NCBI GenBank assembly: GCA_036555325.1
Contig: DATBLQ010000039.1
Span: 35,432 to 99,431, forward strand
Direction of reading: 5' to 3'
Source: DATBLQ01 sp036555325
GTDB taxonomy: Bacteria; Pseudomonadota; Alphaproteobacteria; Rhizobiales; Aestuariivirgaceae
Length of the DNA: 64,000 bases
The notes below the pieces were generated by a model. It saw only the letters and a program-made list of their open reading frames with translations, had not been told where the DNA came from and did no database searches. Made by a program: the position numbers and the translations under genes. Shown here piece after piece: positions 1 to 7,691 of this stretch. Each line of letters starts with the position of its first letter. Within the stretch, counting starts at the first letter, position 1.

Positions 1-654
1 TCCATGACGGCAGATGCGATCATCACCGCCGGGGATGTCAGGTCGGTTCCCGAGCTCAAAGGAAAGCAAATAGCCTTCGAGGAGGGAACCACCAGCGACA
101 TTCTTCTAAACTACGCTCTGTCACAAAACGGAATGACAATTTCAGATATTGAGAAAGTGCCCATGCCAGCGGCCGACGCGGGAACTGCGCTGATCGCCGG
201 AAAAGTACCAGTGGCGGTAACCTATGAGCCATATATCAGCCTGGCCAAGGCTCAATCCGACAAGGTGAGCTTGCTTTACTCCGCCGGCGAAAATCCAGGC
301 TTGATCTCGGATGTCTTTATCGTTCGCGATGAATTCCTGGCCGGGAAGCCCGGTCAGATCGTCGCCCTTCTGAAGACATGGGAGGATGCACTCGCTGCCT
401 ACAATGCCGACACCACCGAAGGACGTGCGATCATCGCCGAAGCAGTTGGCGCCAAGCCCGAAGACCTCGCCACAGCCTTCGACGGTGTCAAATACTTTTC
501 GCTGGACGAAAACAAGACTCAATTCGGCGGCGATTTCCTCAACAAGGTTGTCCCCGAGGTCGAAGCTGCAGCGACCAAGGCGGGCCTTTTGACCAAGGAT
601 ATCGACCTCGCAACCTTGATGGATGGCCGCTTTATCGATGCCGCCGTCAAATAG
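1..654 (+). CDS. ABC transporter substrate-binding protein, NitT/TauT type (5' partial)
   Basis: C-terminal 217 codons of a periplasmic binding protein; the reading frame is open to the first base of the window, so the signal peptide and first lobe lie upstream. The stretch around residues 18-85 (ELKGKQIAFEEGTTSD, then DAGTALIAGKVPVAVTYEP) is typical of the SsuA/TauA/NrtA-like family, which delivers sulfonates, nitrate, taurine or thiamine precursors to an inner-membrane ABC importer. The permease and ATPase genes follow directly on the same strand with overlaps, so the three form one operon. The ligand cannot be told from what is visible. Confidence 0.85.
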   Translation, partial: SMTADAIITAGDVRSVPELKGKQIAFEEGTTSDILLNYALSQNGMTISDIEKVPMPAADAGTALIAGKVPVAVTYEPYISLAKAQSDKVSLLYSAGENPGLISDVFIVRDEFLAGKPGQIVALLKTWEDALAAYNADTTEGRAIIAEAVGAKPEDLATAFDGVKYFSLDENKTQFGGDFLNKVVPEVEAAATKAGLLTKDIDLATLMDGRFIDAAVK

Positions 655-1483
655 CACACGCGGTCGGGCGGGTGGCTCCAGTCACCCGCCTGAAAGGCGG
701 CCCATTTTTGCGCTCACGACCCGCTTGTCTGCGTTTGAATTCACCCTGATTGCGGCATTTGTTTTTGTGGTGTTGGCGATCCTTTGGTGGCTCGCCGCTG
801 CGTTACAACTTGTCCCGCCTCTTTTCCTGCCATCCCCTCGCGCAGTTCTGGCGCGTCTCTTCGAGCTAGGGCGATCCGGCAAGCTTATGACGGACACGCT
901 CGTCAGCGTGTATCGCATCACGGTGGGTTTTCTCATATCCACGGTGCTTGCCCTGCCGATCGGCGTGCTGATCGGTTCCTATCGCGTTTGGGAAGCGGCA
1001 ATTGAGCCGCTGGTGGACTTCGTCCGCTACATGCCGGTGGTCGCCTTTGTGCCCTTGACGATCCTGTGGACCGGCACGGGCGACGCCCAGAAATTTTTGA
1101 TCATCTGGATCGGCACGTTCTTTCAGCAGGTGTTGCTGATCATGGACAACGTCAAAACTGTTCCCCGCGAATTCATCAATCTTGGCCGGACATTGGCGAT
1201 GCCTGGAGCAAGGATTCTGACCAGGATAATCCTTCCCTCTGCCCTGCCCTCCATATGGGACTCCATGAGAATAAGCCTTGGCTGGGCGTGGACCTGGCTT
1301 GTCGTTGCCGAACTGGTGGCGGCAACATCGGGGCTTGGCTACCGCATCACGACCGCCCAGCGCTTTTTCCAGACCGATACGATTTTCGGCTACTTGTTGC
1401 TGCTTGGACTTCTCGGTTTGGTCACAGACCAAGCGATGAAGTTCGCCGGCCGGCGCCTGTTTCGTTATCTGGAGGTTCGCTAG
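623..1483 (+). CDS. ABC transporter permease, NitT/TauT type
   Basis: Inner-membrane permease of about 280 residues with several hydrophobic segments (for example FTLIAAFVFVVLAILWWLAA) and the cytoplasmic EAA-type loop around residues 188-215 (GRTLAMPGARILTRIILPSA) that contacts the ATPase. It resembles SsuC/TauC. The ATG at 623 gives a 32-base overlap with the binding-protein gene; a second ATG at 638 or a later TTG near 725 are alternative starts, and no ribosome-binding site clearly decides. Its stop codon overlaps the GTG of the ATPase gene (TAGTG), so the two are probably translationally coupled. Confidence 0.85.
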   Translation: MAALSMPPSNSTRGRAGGSSHPPERRPIFALTTRLSAFEFTLIAAFVFVVLAILWWLAAALQLVPPLFLPSPRAVLARLFELGRSGKLMTDTLVSVYRITVGFLISTVLALPIGVLIGSYRVWEAAIEPLVDFVRYMPVVAFVPLTILWTGTGDAQKFLIIWIGTFFQQVLLIMDNVKTVPREFINLGRTLAMPGARILTRIILPSALPSIWDSMRISLGWAWTWLVVAELVAATSGLGYRITTAQRFFQTDTIFGYLLLLGLLGLVTDQAMKFAGRRLFRYLEVR

Positions 1484-2280
1484 TGGACGCTCCAAAACTC
1501 ATCATTGCAGGTGTTACCAAGACATTCCACGGCGATCGTGACGATATTGTCGCCCTTTCCGGAGTGGATCTGGAAATCGGTGAAAATGAATTCGTTTCGT
1601 TGGTCGGAACTTCCGGCTGCGGAAAATCGACGCTGTTGATGATCGTCGCGGGGCTCGAATCTGCTTCCTCAGGGGAAGTTACGATCGATGGCTCCCGCGT
1701 CTCTGCCCCCGGGCTCGATCGGGGGGTCGTATTTCAAACCTACACCCTGCTTCCCTGGCTTACCGCTCTCGGAAACGTCGAGTTTGCCCTACGAGCTGCC
1801 GGCGAAGATGGTGCTGAAGCACGTCGCATTGCCCTTGACCACCTCTCGCTTGTTGGCCTGCGGGATTTTGCCTCTGCTTTTCCCGTCCAGTTGTCGGGCG
1901 GTATGAAGCAGCGGGTTGCCATTGCTCGTGCGCTTTCCTATCGCCCGAAGATGCTCGTCATGGATGAGCCATTTGGGGCGCTCGATGCGTTGACGCGTCA
2001 GCACATGCAGGAGCTGCTCACCCGCATCTGGGAGCATCATCGTCTGACCGTGCTTTTTGTCACCCATGATGTCGAGGAGGCCGTGTACATGTCGGACCGG
2101 GTGGCCGTTATGACCAACCGGCCAGGACGCATAAAGACCATCGTAGAGATCGATCTTCCGCGTCCGCGCAATTACAATATGATCGGGACCCCACCCTTTG
2201 CCCAGCGGCAGCGCAGGGTGCTTGACGAAATTCGTTCCGAATCGATTGAGATTGCGGCTCTTGGTGAAACGACAGGCTGA
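1483..2280 (+). CDS. ABC transporter ATP-binding protein, NitT/TauT type
   Basis: A 265-residue ATPase with Walker A GTSGCGKST near residue 44, signature LSGGMKQR, Walker B MLVMDEP and the H-loop THD. It resembles SsuB/TauB and energises the preceding permease. The start is the GTG at 1483, which overlaps the permease stop by one base. The frame is open further upstream inside the permease gene, but that extension matches no ATPase sequence. It ends the operon; the next gene runs in the opposite direction. Confidence 0.9.
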   Translation: MDAPKLIIAGVTKTFHGDRDDIVALSGVDLEIGENEFVSLVGTSGCGKSTLLMIVAGLESASSGEVTIDGSRVSAPGLDRGVVFQTYTLLPWLTALGNVEFALRAAGEDGAEARRIALDHLSLVGLRDFASAFPVQLSGGMKQRVAIARALSYRPKMLVMDEPFGALDALTRQHMQELLTRIWEHHRLTVLFVTHDVEEAVYMSDRVAVMTNRPGRIKTIVEIDLPRPRNYNMIGTPPFAQRQRRVLDEIRSESIEIAALGETTG

Positions 2281-2323
2281 CAAGTTCATGCCCGGCGGCG
2301 ACTTCAATACACAGACGTAGAAT

Positions 2324-2360
2324 GCCCAGCGCTTGCTTTTCGAGCATCAATTCGCTGGGC
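2324..2360. terminator. Inverted repeat between convergent genes, possible two-way terminator
   Basis: GCCCAGCG at 2324-2331 and its exact complement CGCTGGGC at 2353-2360 can pair, with an inner TGCT/AGCA pairing in the loop. It lies 44 bases after the ABC ATPase stop and covers the last codons of the convergent gene at 2347-3072. There is no following T-run, so intrinsic termination is only a guess. Confidence 0.3.
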
Positions 2361-3072
2361 TGAGCGACCCCGGCTGTTCTAGCGGCCTGCTTACCCCAGC
2401 GTCTTTTGAACCCGCCGAAAGTTTCTCGACTTCCAAGAGATCCCCGCTGAGCGCGCTGACTTTGATTGCGAACAATTTGCCATCGCGGCTGGCCGAGAAA
2501 CGAAAGATCTCTCCCTCGCAGCTTTTTGCTTCGACGTTAACAAAGGCGTATTTTCTAACTGTCGCCTTGGCCTTCTCGCACTTGGGAGTCGTAACAACCG
2601 CCCTCATCTCCAAATCGTTCAGATCGGGTGCGTTTGTCGTTTCAAGGTTCTCCGGCAAGTTCGCTGGGGGTTGCGCCTGATTGTCGGGGATGAGGTTGCC
2701 TCGCTCGTTTGACAATTCCGTCTCCCGGACCGGCGCATCCTTGCTGATCGTTTCCGGCGTCGGAGAGTTCCCCGAGGGTGCTTGCTCGCCGCTTCCAAAC
2801 AGATTGGCGACTGTTCCGGTAATCTGCTGCTTGATCTTGCGGACGCCGCTTATTGCGGCGGAAGTTGTGTTTTTGACCTTTCGTTTGGCGGCCGCCACGG
2901 GTTTGAGCTTCTTTCGCTGTTGATCCTTCCTCGCCTCGGCCATGGCACGCTCGTTCACCACGTAGTAGCGGGAAAAGTTGTTTGCCGCGTTTGCTTCGAA
3001 GGATGGAATTGCCAGAAGGTGAAAAGCGCCCGCCACGAGAATCGCCAACGCTGCGCCACTGCGATAGGTCAT
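2347..3072 (-). CDS. Secreted protein with NFSRY motif and C-terminal two-cysteine PepSY-like domain
   Basis: A 241-residue protein of unrecognised family. It has an N-terminal signal peptide (about residues 1-30), then NFSRYYV at 32-38, a Lys/Arg-rich linker (44-85), a low-complexity Pro/Asn/Glu stretch, and a compact C-terminal domain (about 165-218) with Cys165 and Cys185 and alternating hydrophobic residues that look PepSY-like. The same order (signal peptide, NFSRYHV, basic low-complexity linker, same C-terminal domain) is found in the giant protein at 36959-40678. Over 54 aligned C-terminal residues I count 31 identities, including both cysteines. It is probably periplasmic or envelope-associated; the role is unknown. 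It is convergent to the ABC operon and divergent from the dioxygenase gene. Confidence 0.75.
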   Translation of the reverse strand: MTYRSGAALAILVAGAFHLLAIPSFEANAANNFSRYYVVNERAMAEARKDQQRKKLKPVAAAKRKVKNTTSAAISGVRKIKQQITGTVANLFGSGEQAPSGNSPTPETISKDAPVRETELSNERGNLIPDNQAQPPANLPENLETTNAPDLNDLEMRAVVTTPKCEKAKATVRKYAFVNVEAKSCEGEIFRFSASRDGKLFAIKVSALSGDLLEVEKLSAGSKDAGVSRPLEQPGSLSPAN

Positions 3073-3350
3073 CGCGCCACGCTCCCTCTCCTACGATTCC
3101 GTCCCCTGGTATCATTCATCCCCCCTTGGATGGCAATACGATGACCTTGCAACCCGGAAGGGCTTTCGGTACGAAATCCAAAGGGTTAGCATGCACGATT
3201 GTCTTGGGCGGTACCGAGGCATTTCCCTAACAGCTCATCGATTTTGTAAGGTTAACTGGCTCAGGCTGGTCAATGCGGTCGTATGCGCGCAGATAAGAGG
3301 TGGCACATTAAGCCAATTTGATAGTAGCTTTTTCAGCGGAAGGTCAGAAC

Positions 3351-4112
3351 GTGCGTAACGGTAGTCTTTCAAAGGAACAAATTCATAGTTTTCACCGCGA
3401 CGGCTTCTTGTTGCTCCGAGGATTTTTTCAACCCGATGAAGCTTTGGAAATTGCCCAATGGGCCGATGAACTGGCGGGGCTTCCCGAGACGCCGGGGAAA
3501 CAGATGATGTATTTCGAGTCCAGCAAGACAAACGGCGCCCGCATCCTCAATCGAATTGAAAACTTTTATCCCTACCATCAATCCTTTCGCGACCTCCTTG
3601 ATTCGGCCAGGCTGCGTGAAAGCTCGGGCCAGTTGTTCGGTGAAGAAGCCGTCCTGTTCAAGGAAAAGATCAATTTCAAATTGCCCGGCGGTGACGGCTT
3701 CAAGCCACACCAAGACGTGGCGGCAGGCTGGTCTCGCTACGGAACATTGCACATATCAGCCTTGCTGTGCATCGATGAAGCGACCATTGAAAATGGATGC
3801 CTCGAGTTGGTTCGGGGTTTTCACAGCCGCGGCATGATTGGACATGAGTGGACGCCCTTGAGCGAGGCAGATTTGGGAGGCATGCGCTTTGAGCCATATC
3901 CCACGCAACCGGGTGATGTAATCTTTTTTGATTCCTATGCTCCCCACGCTTCCGGGCCGAATCTAACCGAGAAGCGCCGCCGCCTACTTTATGCCACCTA
4001 TGGAAAGGTCTCCGATGGCGATCAGCGGGAGCGCTATTATAGCGATAAGCGCCAATCCTATCCACCTGACTGCGAACGCCAGGCAGGAAAGGACTACGTT
4101 TTCAGAGTTTGA
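3351..4112 (+). CDS. Phytanoyl-CoA dioxygenase (PhyH) family protein
   Basis: A 253-residue Fe(II)/2-oxoglutarate-dependent oxygenase. Metal ligands fit His120-x-Asp122 (FKPHQD) and His199 (YAPHASGPN); Arg209-211 could bind 2-oxoglutarate. The family hydroxylates small molecules, lipids or sugar-linked groups; the substrate here is unknown. I chose GTG at 3351 because GGAAGG lies 7 bases upstream (3338-3343); an in-frame TTG at 3318 would add 11 residues. Its 3' end overlaps the convergent Stealth gene by 19 bases. Its place at the edge of a glycan locus suggests it modifies a glycan or lipid part, but that is inference. Confidence 0.8.
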   Translation: MRNGSLSKEQIHSFHRDGFLLLRGFFQPDEALEIAQWADELAGLPETPGKQMMYFESSKTNGARILNRIENFYPYHQSFRDLLDSARLRESSGQLFGEEAVLFKEKINFKLPGGDGFKPHQDVAAGWSRYGTLHISALLCIDEATIENGCLELVRGFHSRGMIGHEWTPLSEADLGGMRFEPYPTQPGDVIFFDSYAPHASGPNLTEKRRRLLYATYGKVSDGDQRERYYSDKRQSYPPDCERQAGKDYVFRV

Positions 4113-5071
4113 CGCTCGAAGGCAGACGGCACTGGAAACCATTTGGCAAGGAAGCCACGCACCATCCGCTCCACGAGAGAATTGGGATTTGTTCCGAAAT
4201 TGTCGTTGAGATTGCAGAATTTCGGACGAAACAGATCGGCCTTCATCAGTCGAAACGCGGTGAGCGGCAGGAAATTTTCCAACCCTGCGTACTGCGAACG
4301 GCGGCGCGTGACGCTGGGCGACATCGTCTCCCCTAATCCTTCCGCCTCAAGATAGTGCGGGTAAAGATACTCCGGTGCGATATTGCTCCGGTCTCTGAAA
4401 CGCGAAACCACGGTCTTGTCGAACAGGGCAGGCCACCGCGCCATCATGTTTTTCCAATGCTCAATATCGATGAGCAAGGGGACGTAGTTGACATAGCTCC
4501 GCTGCGCCGACCCGTAGCTCTGGTCCAGCGCCGCATTGACATTGGCCAATGCCATATTCCAGGCGCTTGAATTGCGAGCTTTCGCAGCGTCGAGTGTCGG
4601 CGTCTGTTTCGAACGATGATAGACTTTGATTCTGCCGTCTTGAGCAGCGAAATCACTCATCGATACGGTGTTGAGAAACAAGATATCATCTTCCAAATAG
4701 AGGAACCTGCGCGAGACTCCGGGCAAGCGGTGAAGCTGGCTCACAATTGCAAAGGAATTGAACGTCGGAAGCAGTTGGGCATCCAATATTTCATCGTGAT
4801 GGACAACCCTGATGCGCGGATGTTCGATATCGAGCCACGATGGAGTCTGAGGTCTGCACGTCACGATATGAATTCGGCCAATCCAGGGTGCAAATTTCTC
4901 CACCGAGCGCAGGCTGAAACGCAGGAGATCCAGATTCTCGCGCGTGCGATTGGGATTTAGGTCACTTGCGGTTTGCGCATGCCGTTCCAGTTGCTCCCGG
5001 TAACCTGGAAACCGATCGTCAACCCAGGTATAGACAAGGTCGATGTTTTCCCGCATGTGTCGAATCAGCAC
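4094..5071 (-). CDS. Stealth-family sugar-phosphate transferase
   Basis: A 325-residue protein with the Stealth conserved regions: CR1 IDLVYTWVDD (residues 10-19), CR2 (about 43-150, starting ENLDLLRFSLRSVEKFAPWI, with YLEDDILFLN), a CR3-like part (about 195-250) and CR4 with FCNLNDNFG. Stealth enzymes move hexose-1-phosphate from a UDP-sugar to an acceptor sugar, making phosphodiester-linked capsular polymers. The usual His-Pro of CR3 seems to be replaced by a YVNYVPLL stretch. ATG 5071 is used; ATG 5056 is an alternative. It is convergent with the dioxygenase and divergent from the phosphatase-fold gene at 5164. Confidence 0.88.
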   Translation of the reverse strand: MLIRHMRENIDLVYTWVDDRFPGYREQLERHAQTASDLNPNRTRENLDLLRFSLRSVEKFAPWIGRIHIVTCRPQTPSWLDIEHPRIRVVHHDEILDAQLLPTFNSFAIVSQLHRLPGVSRRFLYLEDDILFLNTVSMSDFAAQDGRIKVYHRSKQTPTLDAAKARNSSAWNMALANVNAALDQSYGSAQRSYVNYVPLLIDIEHWKNMMARWPALFDKTVVSRFRDRSNIAPEYLYPHYLEAEGLGETMSPSVTRRRSQYAGLENFLPLTAFRLMKADLFRPKFCNLNDNFGTNPNSLVERMVRGFLAKWFPVPSAFERQTLKT

Positions 5072-5163
5072 GTAGTGTCAATTGGCAAACTAACAAAATC
5101 GACCATATCTAGCGCACCGTTTATGGAGATTGGGTGAGGTTTCATCAGATCGAGGTCTAAGAA

Positions 5164-6741
5164 GTGTCGGAAAACGTAAGCAAGCCACGCGTAATAGCAC
5201 TTGGGCTAGACGGCTTTGACCCTGAGCTTGCTCACCGCTTTGTAGCGGAGGGTGAAATGCCGGCGCTCAAGAAACTCAAAGATAGCTGCGCAGTCTTCCC
5301 TCTTGACCATGGCGCGGATCGTCTTTCGGGGCTTGCTTGGGAACACGTCAGCACCGGACAAGGGCCACAAAAATCCGGCCGATGGTCAGCAGTCTCTTTT
5401 GATCCGATCCAATACGAGGTTTCTCAAACTCCCACATCCAACCCTCCCTTTACCGCCGGGCTTCCAATCAAAGCTGTCGTTTTTGACGCCCCCTATTTCG
5501 ATCTATGCCGGGCTCCGAACACCCAGGGCCTCGTCAGCTGGGGGGCTCACGATCCTGGAACGCGCCCCCAATCGAACCCGCTCGAACTTGCTGATGAGCT
5601 GCGCACCCGATTTGGTGAATATGCCGGAAGGGACTACATCTACGCATTTACATGGCCCAATATCGCCCGCACGCAACATGCCGGCGAAGCTCTGGCCCGT
5701 GCAGTGGAGCAGCGCGCTGCAATTACCCGATGGCTCCTGACTCAACGCCTTACGAATTGGGATCTTGCTCTCGTCGTAATGAGCGAGTTTCATTCCATTA
5801 TTGAACCAATGTGGCACGGGTTGGATCCTCACCATGCCTTGCATACCCATCCCAGCGCAGAGGCTTCAGATGCCGCGGTACGCAAAGTATATCGGTCGGC
5901 AGACAAGTTTTTTGCCATGCTGACTGACCTCCATCCCGATGCAAGCATCGTTGCCTTCTCTATGCATGGCATGGGTCCCAACCATGCCGATGTTCCATCC
6001 ATGCTGCTCCTTCCCGAGCTCTTATACCGACGTCGCTTCGGGCGGAGTTTGTTTCAGCCGCTACCCAGCTGGGAAAATGGCAACCCGCCGCTGTTGGAAC
6101 CCGATCAGGTGTGGGAACCAACCGTGCTTTCGTGCCTTTGCCATAGTCGCCATGGCAAATTTGCAGCACTTCGTCGTTTGCTTGGCATTGCCGACCAAAT
6201 TGCTTCGCCCACCCACAATCTCGCCTGGATGCCTACTTCGCACTATGCTCGATATTGGCCGCGAATGGATGCTTTCGCCCTTCCCAGCTTTTATGATGGG
6301 CGCATTCGGATAAATCTACGCGGCCGGGAAGGTCGCGGAAATGTCATCGAAAAAACCTACGACAAGATCTGCGACCAGCTAGAGACCATGCTCAAGGACT
6401 GCCGCGATGCGATCACGGGAGAGTATGCAGTCCGTCAAGTCATGCGGCGATCATTCAACGAAGCAATAGCGCTAAATACCACCGAAAGTGACATTCACGT
6501 GGTTTGGAATGGCCCCAGCCTTGGCCTAAACCATCCAAAGTTTGGTCGCATTGGACCGGCTCCGATTCGTCGGACCGGCGGGCATACGGGTGGACACGGC
6601 ATTGCTTATATTCGTGATAGCCGATTGCGGAAGGGTTCTAGCTGTACGCGCTCCTCCTTTGACGTCGTCCCAACCATTCTGAGCATCCTTGGTTTGGAGA
6701 AGCCTTCGCACTTCTCAGGGAGGAGCATTCTTGCATCGTAA
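5164..6741 (+). CDS. Alkaline-phosphatase-superfamily (type I phosphodiesterase-like) protein
   Basis: A 525-residue protein starting at GTG 5164. The N-terminus (VIALGLDGFDPELAHRF) and the ...STGQGPQKSGRW segment match the metal-binding entry of alkaline-phosphatase/nucleotide-pyrophosphatase folds. Other parts of that core are FSMHGMGPNHADVPS near residue 265, where the family often has S-D-H-G, and GGHTGGHGIAY near 475. The Asp-to-Met change in the SDHG-like motif may weaken metal binding. No signal peptide or membrane segment is visible, so it is probably cytoplasmic. It overlaps the next glycosyltransferase gene by 11 bases, so the two are co-translated. A role in handling phosphodiester-linked glycan is inferred only from the Stealth neighbour. 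Confidence 0.7.
   Translation: MSENVSKPRVIALGLDGFDPELAHRFVAEGEMPALKKLKDSCAVFPLDHGADRLSGLAWEHVSTGQGPQKSGRWSAVSFDPIQYEVSQTPTSNPPFTAGLPIKAVVFDAPYFDLCRAPNTQGLVSWGAHDPGTRPQSNPLELADELRTRFGEYAGRDYIYAFTWPNIARTQHAGEALARAVEQRAAITRWLLTQRLTNWDLALVVMSEFHSIIEPMWHGLDPHHALHTHPSAEASDAAVRKVYRSADKFFAMLTDLHPDASIVAFSMHGMGPNHADVPSMLLLPELLYRRRFGRSLFQPLPSWENGNPPLLEPDQVWEPTVLSCLCHSRHGKFAALRRLLGIADQIASPTHNLAWMPTSHYARYWPRMDAFALPSFYDGRIRINLRGREGRGNVIEKTYDKICDQLETMLKDCRDAITGEYAVRQVMRRSFNEAIALNTTESDIHVVWNGPSLGLNHPKFGRIGPAPIRRTGGHTGGHGIAYIRDSRLRKGSSCTRSSFDVVPTILSILGLEKPSHFSGRSILAS
6717..6725 (+). promoter_or_regulatory. Strong ribosome-binding site that fixes a TTG start
   Basis: AGGGAGGAG ends 5 bases before TTG 6731, inside the end of the preceding gene. 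It decides the start of the glycosyltransferase against an in-frame ATG at 6689, which would lie deep in the upstream coding sequence. Confidence 0.6.
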
Positions 6742-7645
6742 TGCTGAAGCACCGGTAATCACTGTAGCTATCGCCACTCATAATCGTGCGCGCGACTGCC
6801 TCGAACTGATTGGCAGCCTTAGAAATCAAAGCCTTCCGCGTGATCAGTTCGAGATAATCGTTGCGGACAATGGATCAACTCGCGACTGCCAAGAGGAGCT
6901 GGCCAAATTTTCAAAGACCTGGAAATACCGACTGATCGTGATGCCCGAAGCTGGAATTTCTGCTGCACGCAACGCACTCCTCGCTGAATGTCATAGCCCG
7001 CTTATTGCATATATTGACGATGATGCGCGGCCCATCGTGAATTGGCTTAGAGCTCTGCTCAACGGATTTGCGAGCCGCAACGCGACTGTCGTCGGCGGTC
7101 CAATTCGATCGCAATTCCCGCAATCCGGACAACCCGATTGGCTAACTGACGAACTTCTCACCTACTATTCGCATCTTGACTATGGTCCCCATGATCGCGT
7201 GCTCGCTACGGAATTCTTGGTTGGCGCAAATATGGCATTCCGGTGCGCCAATTTGCGGCGGGTGGGTGGTTTCCAACTTCGATTGGGGCGCGTCGGCTTT
7301 AGTCAATTGCTCGGAGATGAGGAAGTGGTGGTGCAGAACCAAATCCGATCTGAAGGCGGATGTGTTCTATATGCAAGTGCAGCAGCGGTATCTCATATCA
7401 TAAAGGCTGAACGGCTCACGCCTCAATGGCTGCGCTCACGCGTAGCATGGCAGGCCGTGTCGGCCCAGCTTAGCGGCGTTAAGCCGAACAGAGATGCCAC
7501 CGGCCTCCTCAGAGAAGCGGGCGCGGCACTTGGCATAACCAGTGAGGTCGAGACGTTGTTGTCGGACCCTGGTCGCCAGATGGGAGATCAGCTGCGTTTT
7601 ATCTACGCGCTGCAAACCGTGTTGCTCGACCCTGCCACGACCTAA
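6731..7645 (+). CDS. Glycosyltransferase family 2
   Basis: A 304-residue GT-A fold enzyme. The N-terminus VITVAIATHNRARDCLELI begins the nucleotide-binding domain, followed by IIVADNGSTRD, GISAARNALL and the metal-binding YIDDDA. The later GANMAFRCANLRRVGGF and GDEEVVVQ parts are typical of GT2 acceptor-side motifs. It presumably adds one sugar to a surface glycan precursor at the cytoplasmic face of the membrane. Start TTG 6731 is chosen for its strong ribosome-binding site. It overlaps and follows the phosphatase-fold gene. Confidence 0.85.
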   Translation: MHRNAEAPVITVAIATHNRARDCLELIGSLRNQSLPRDQFEIIVADNGSTRDCQEELAKFSKTWKYRLIVMPEAGISAARNALLAECHSPLIAYIDDDARPIVNWLRALLNGFASRNATVVGGPIRSQFPQSGQPDWLTDELLTYYSHLDYGPHDRVLATEFLVGANMAFRCANLRRVGGFQLRLGRVGFSQLLGDEEVVVQNQIRSEGGCVLYASAAAVSHIIKAERLTPQWLRSRVAWQAVSAQLSGVKPNRDATGLLREAGAALGITSEVETLLSDPGRQMGDQLRFIYALQTVLLDPATT

Positions 7646-7691
7646 CAGTTCGAGCAGTGAGCCGCATATTGTCAGGGGATTTTGCCCAAAG

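Noticed and set aside
1066..1482. Upstream extension of the first ABC ATPase
   Set aside because: The frame is open but lies inside the permease gene; the GTG overlap at 1483 gives a normal-length ATPase.
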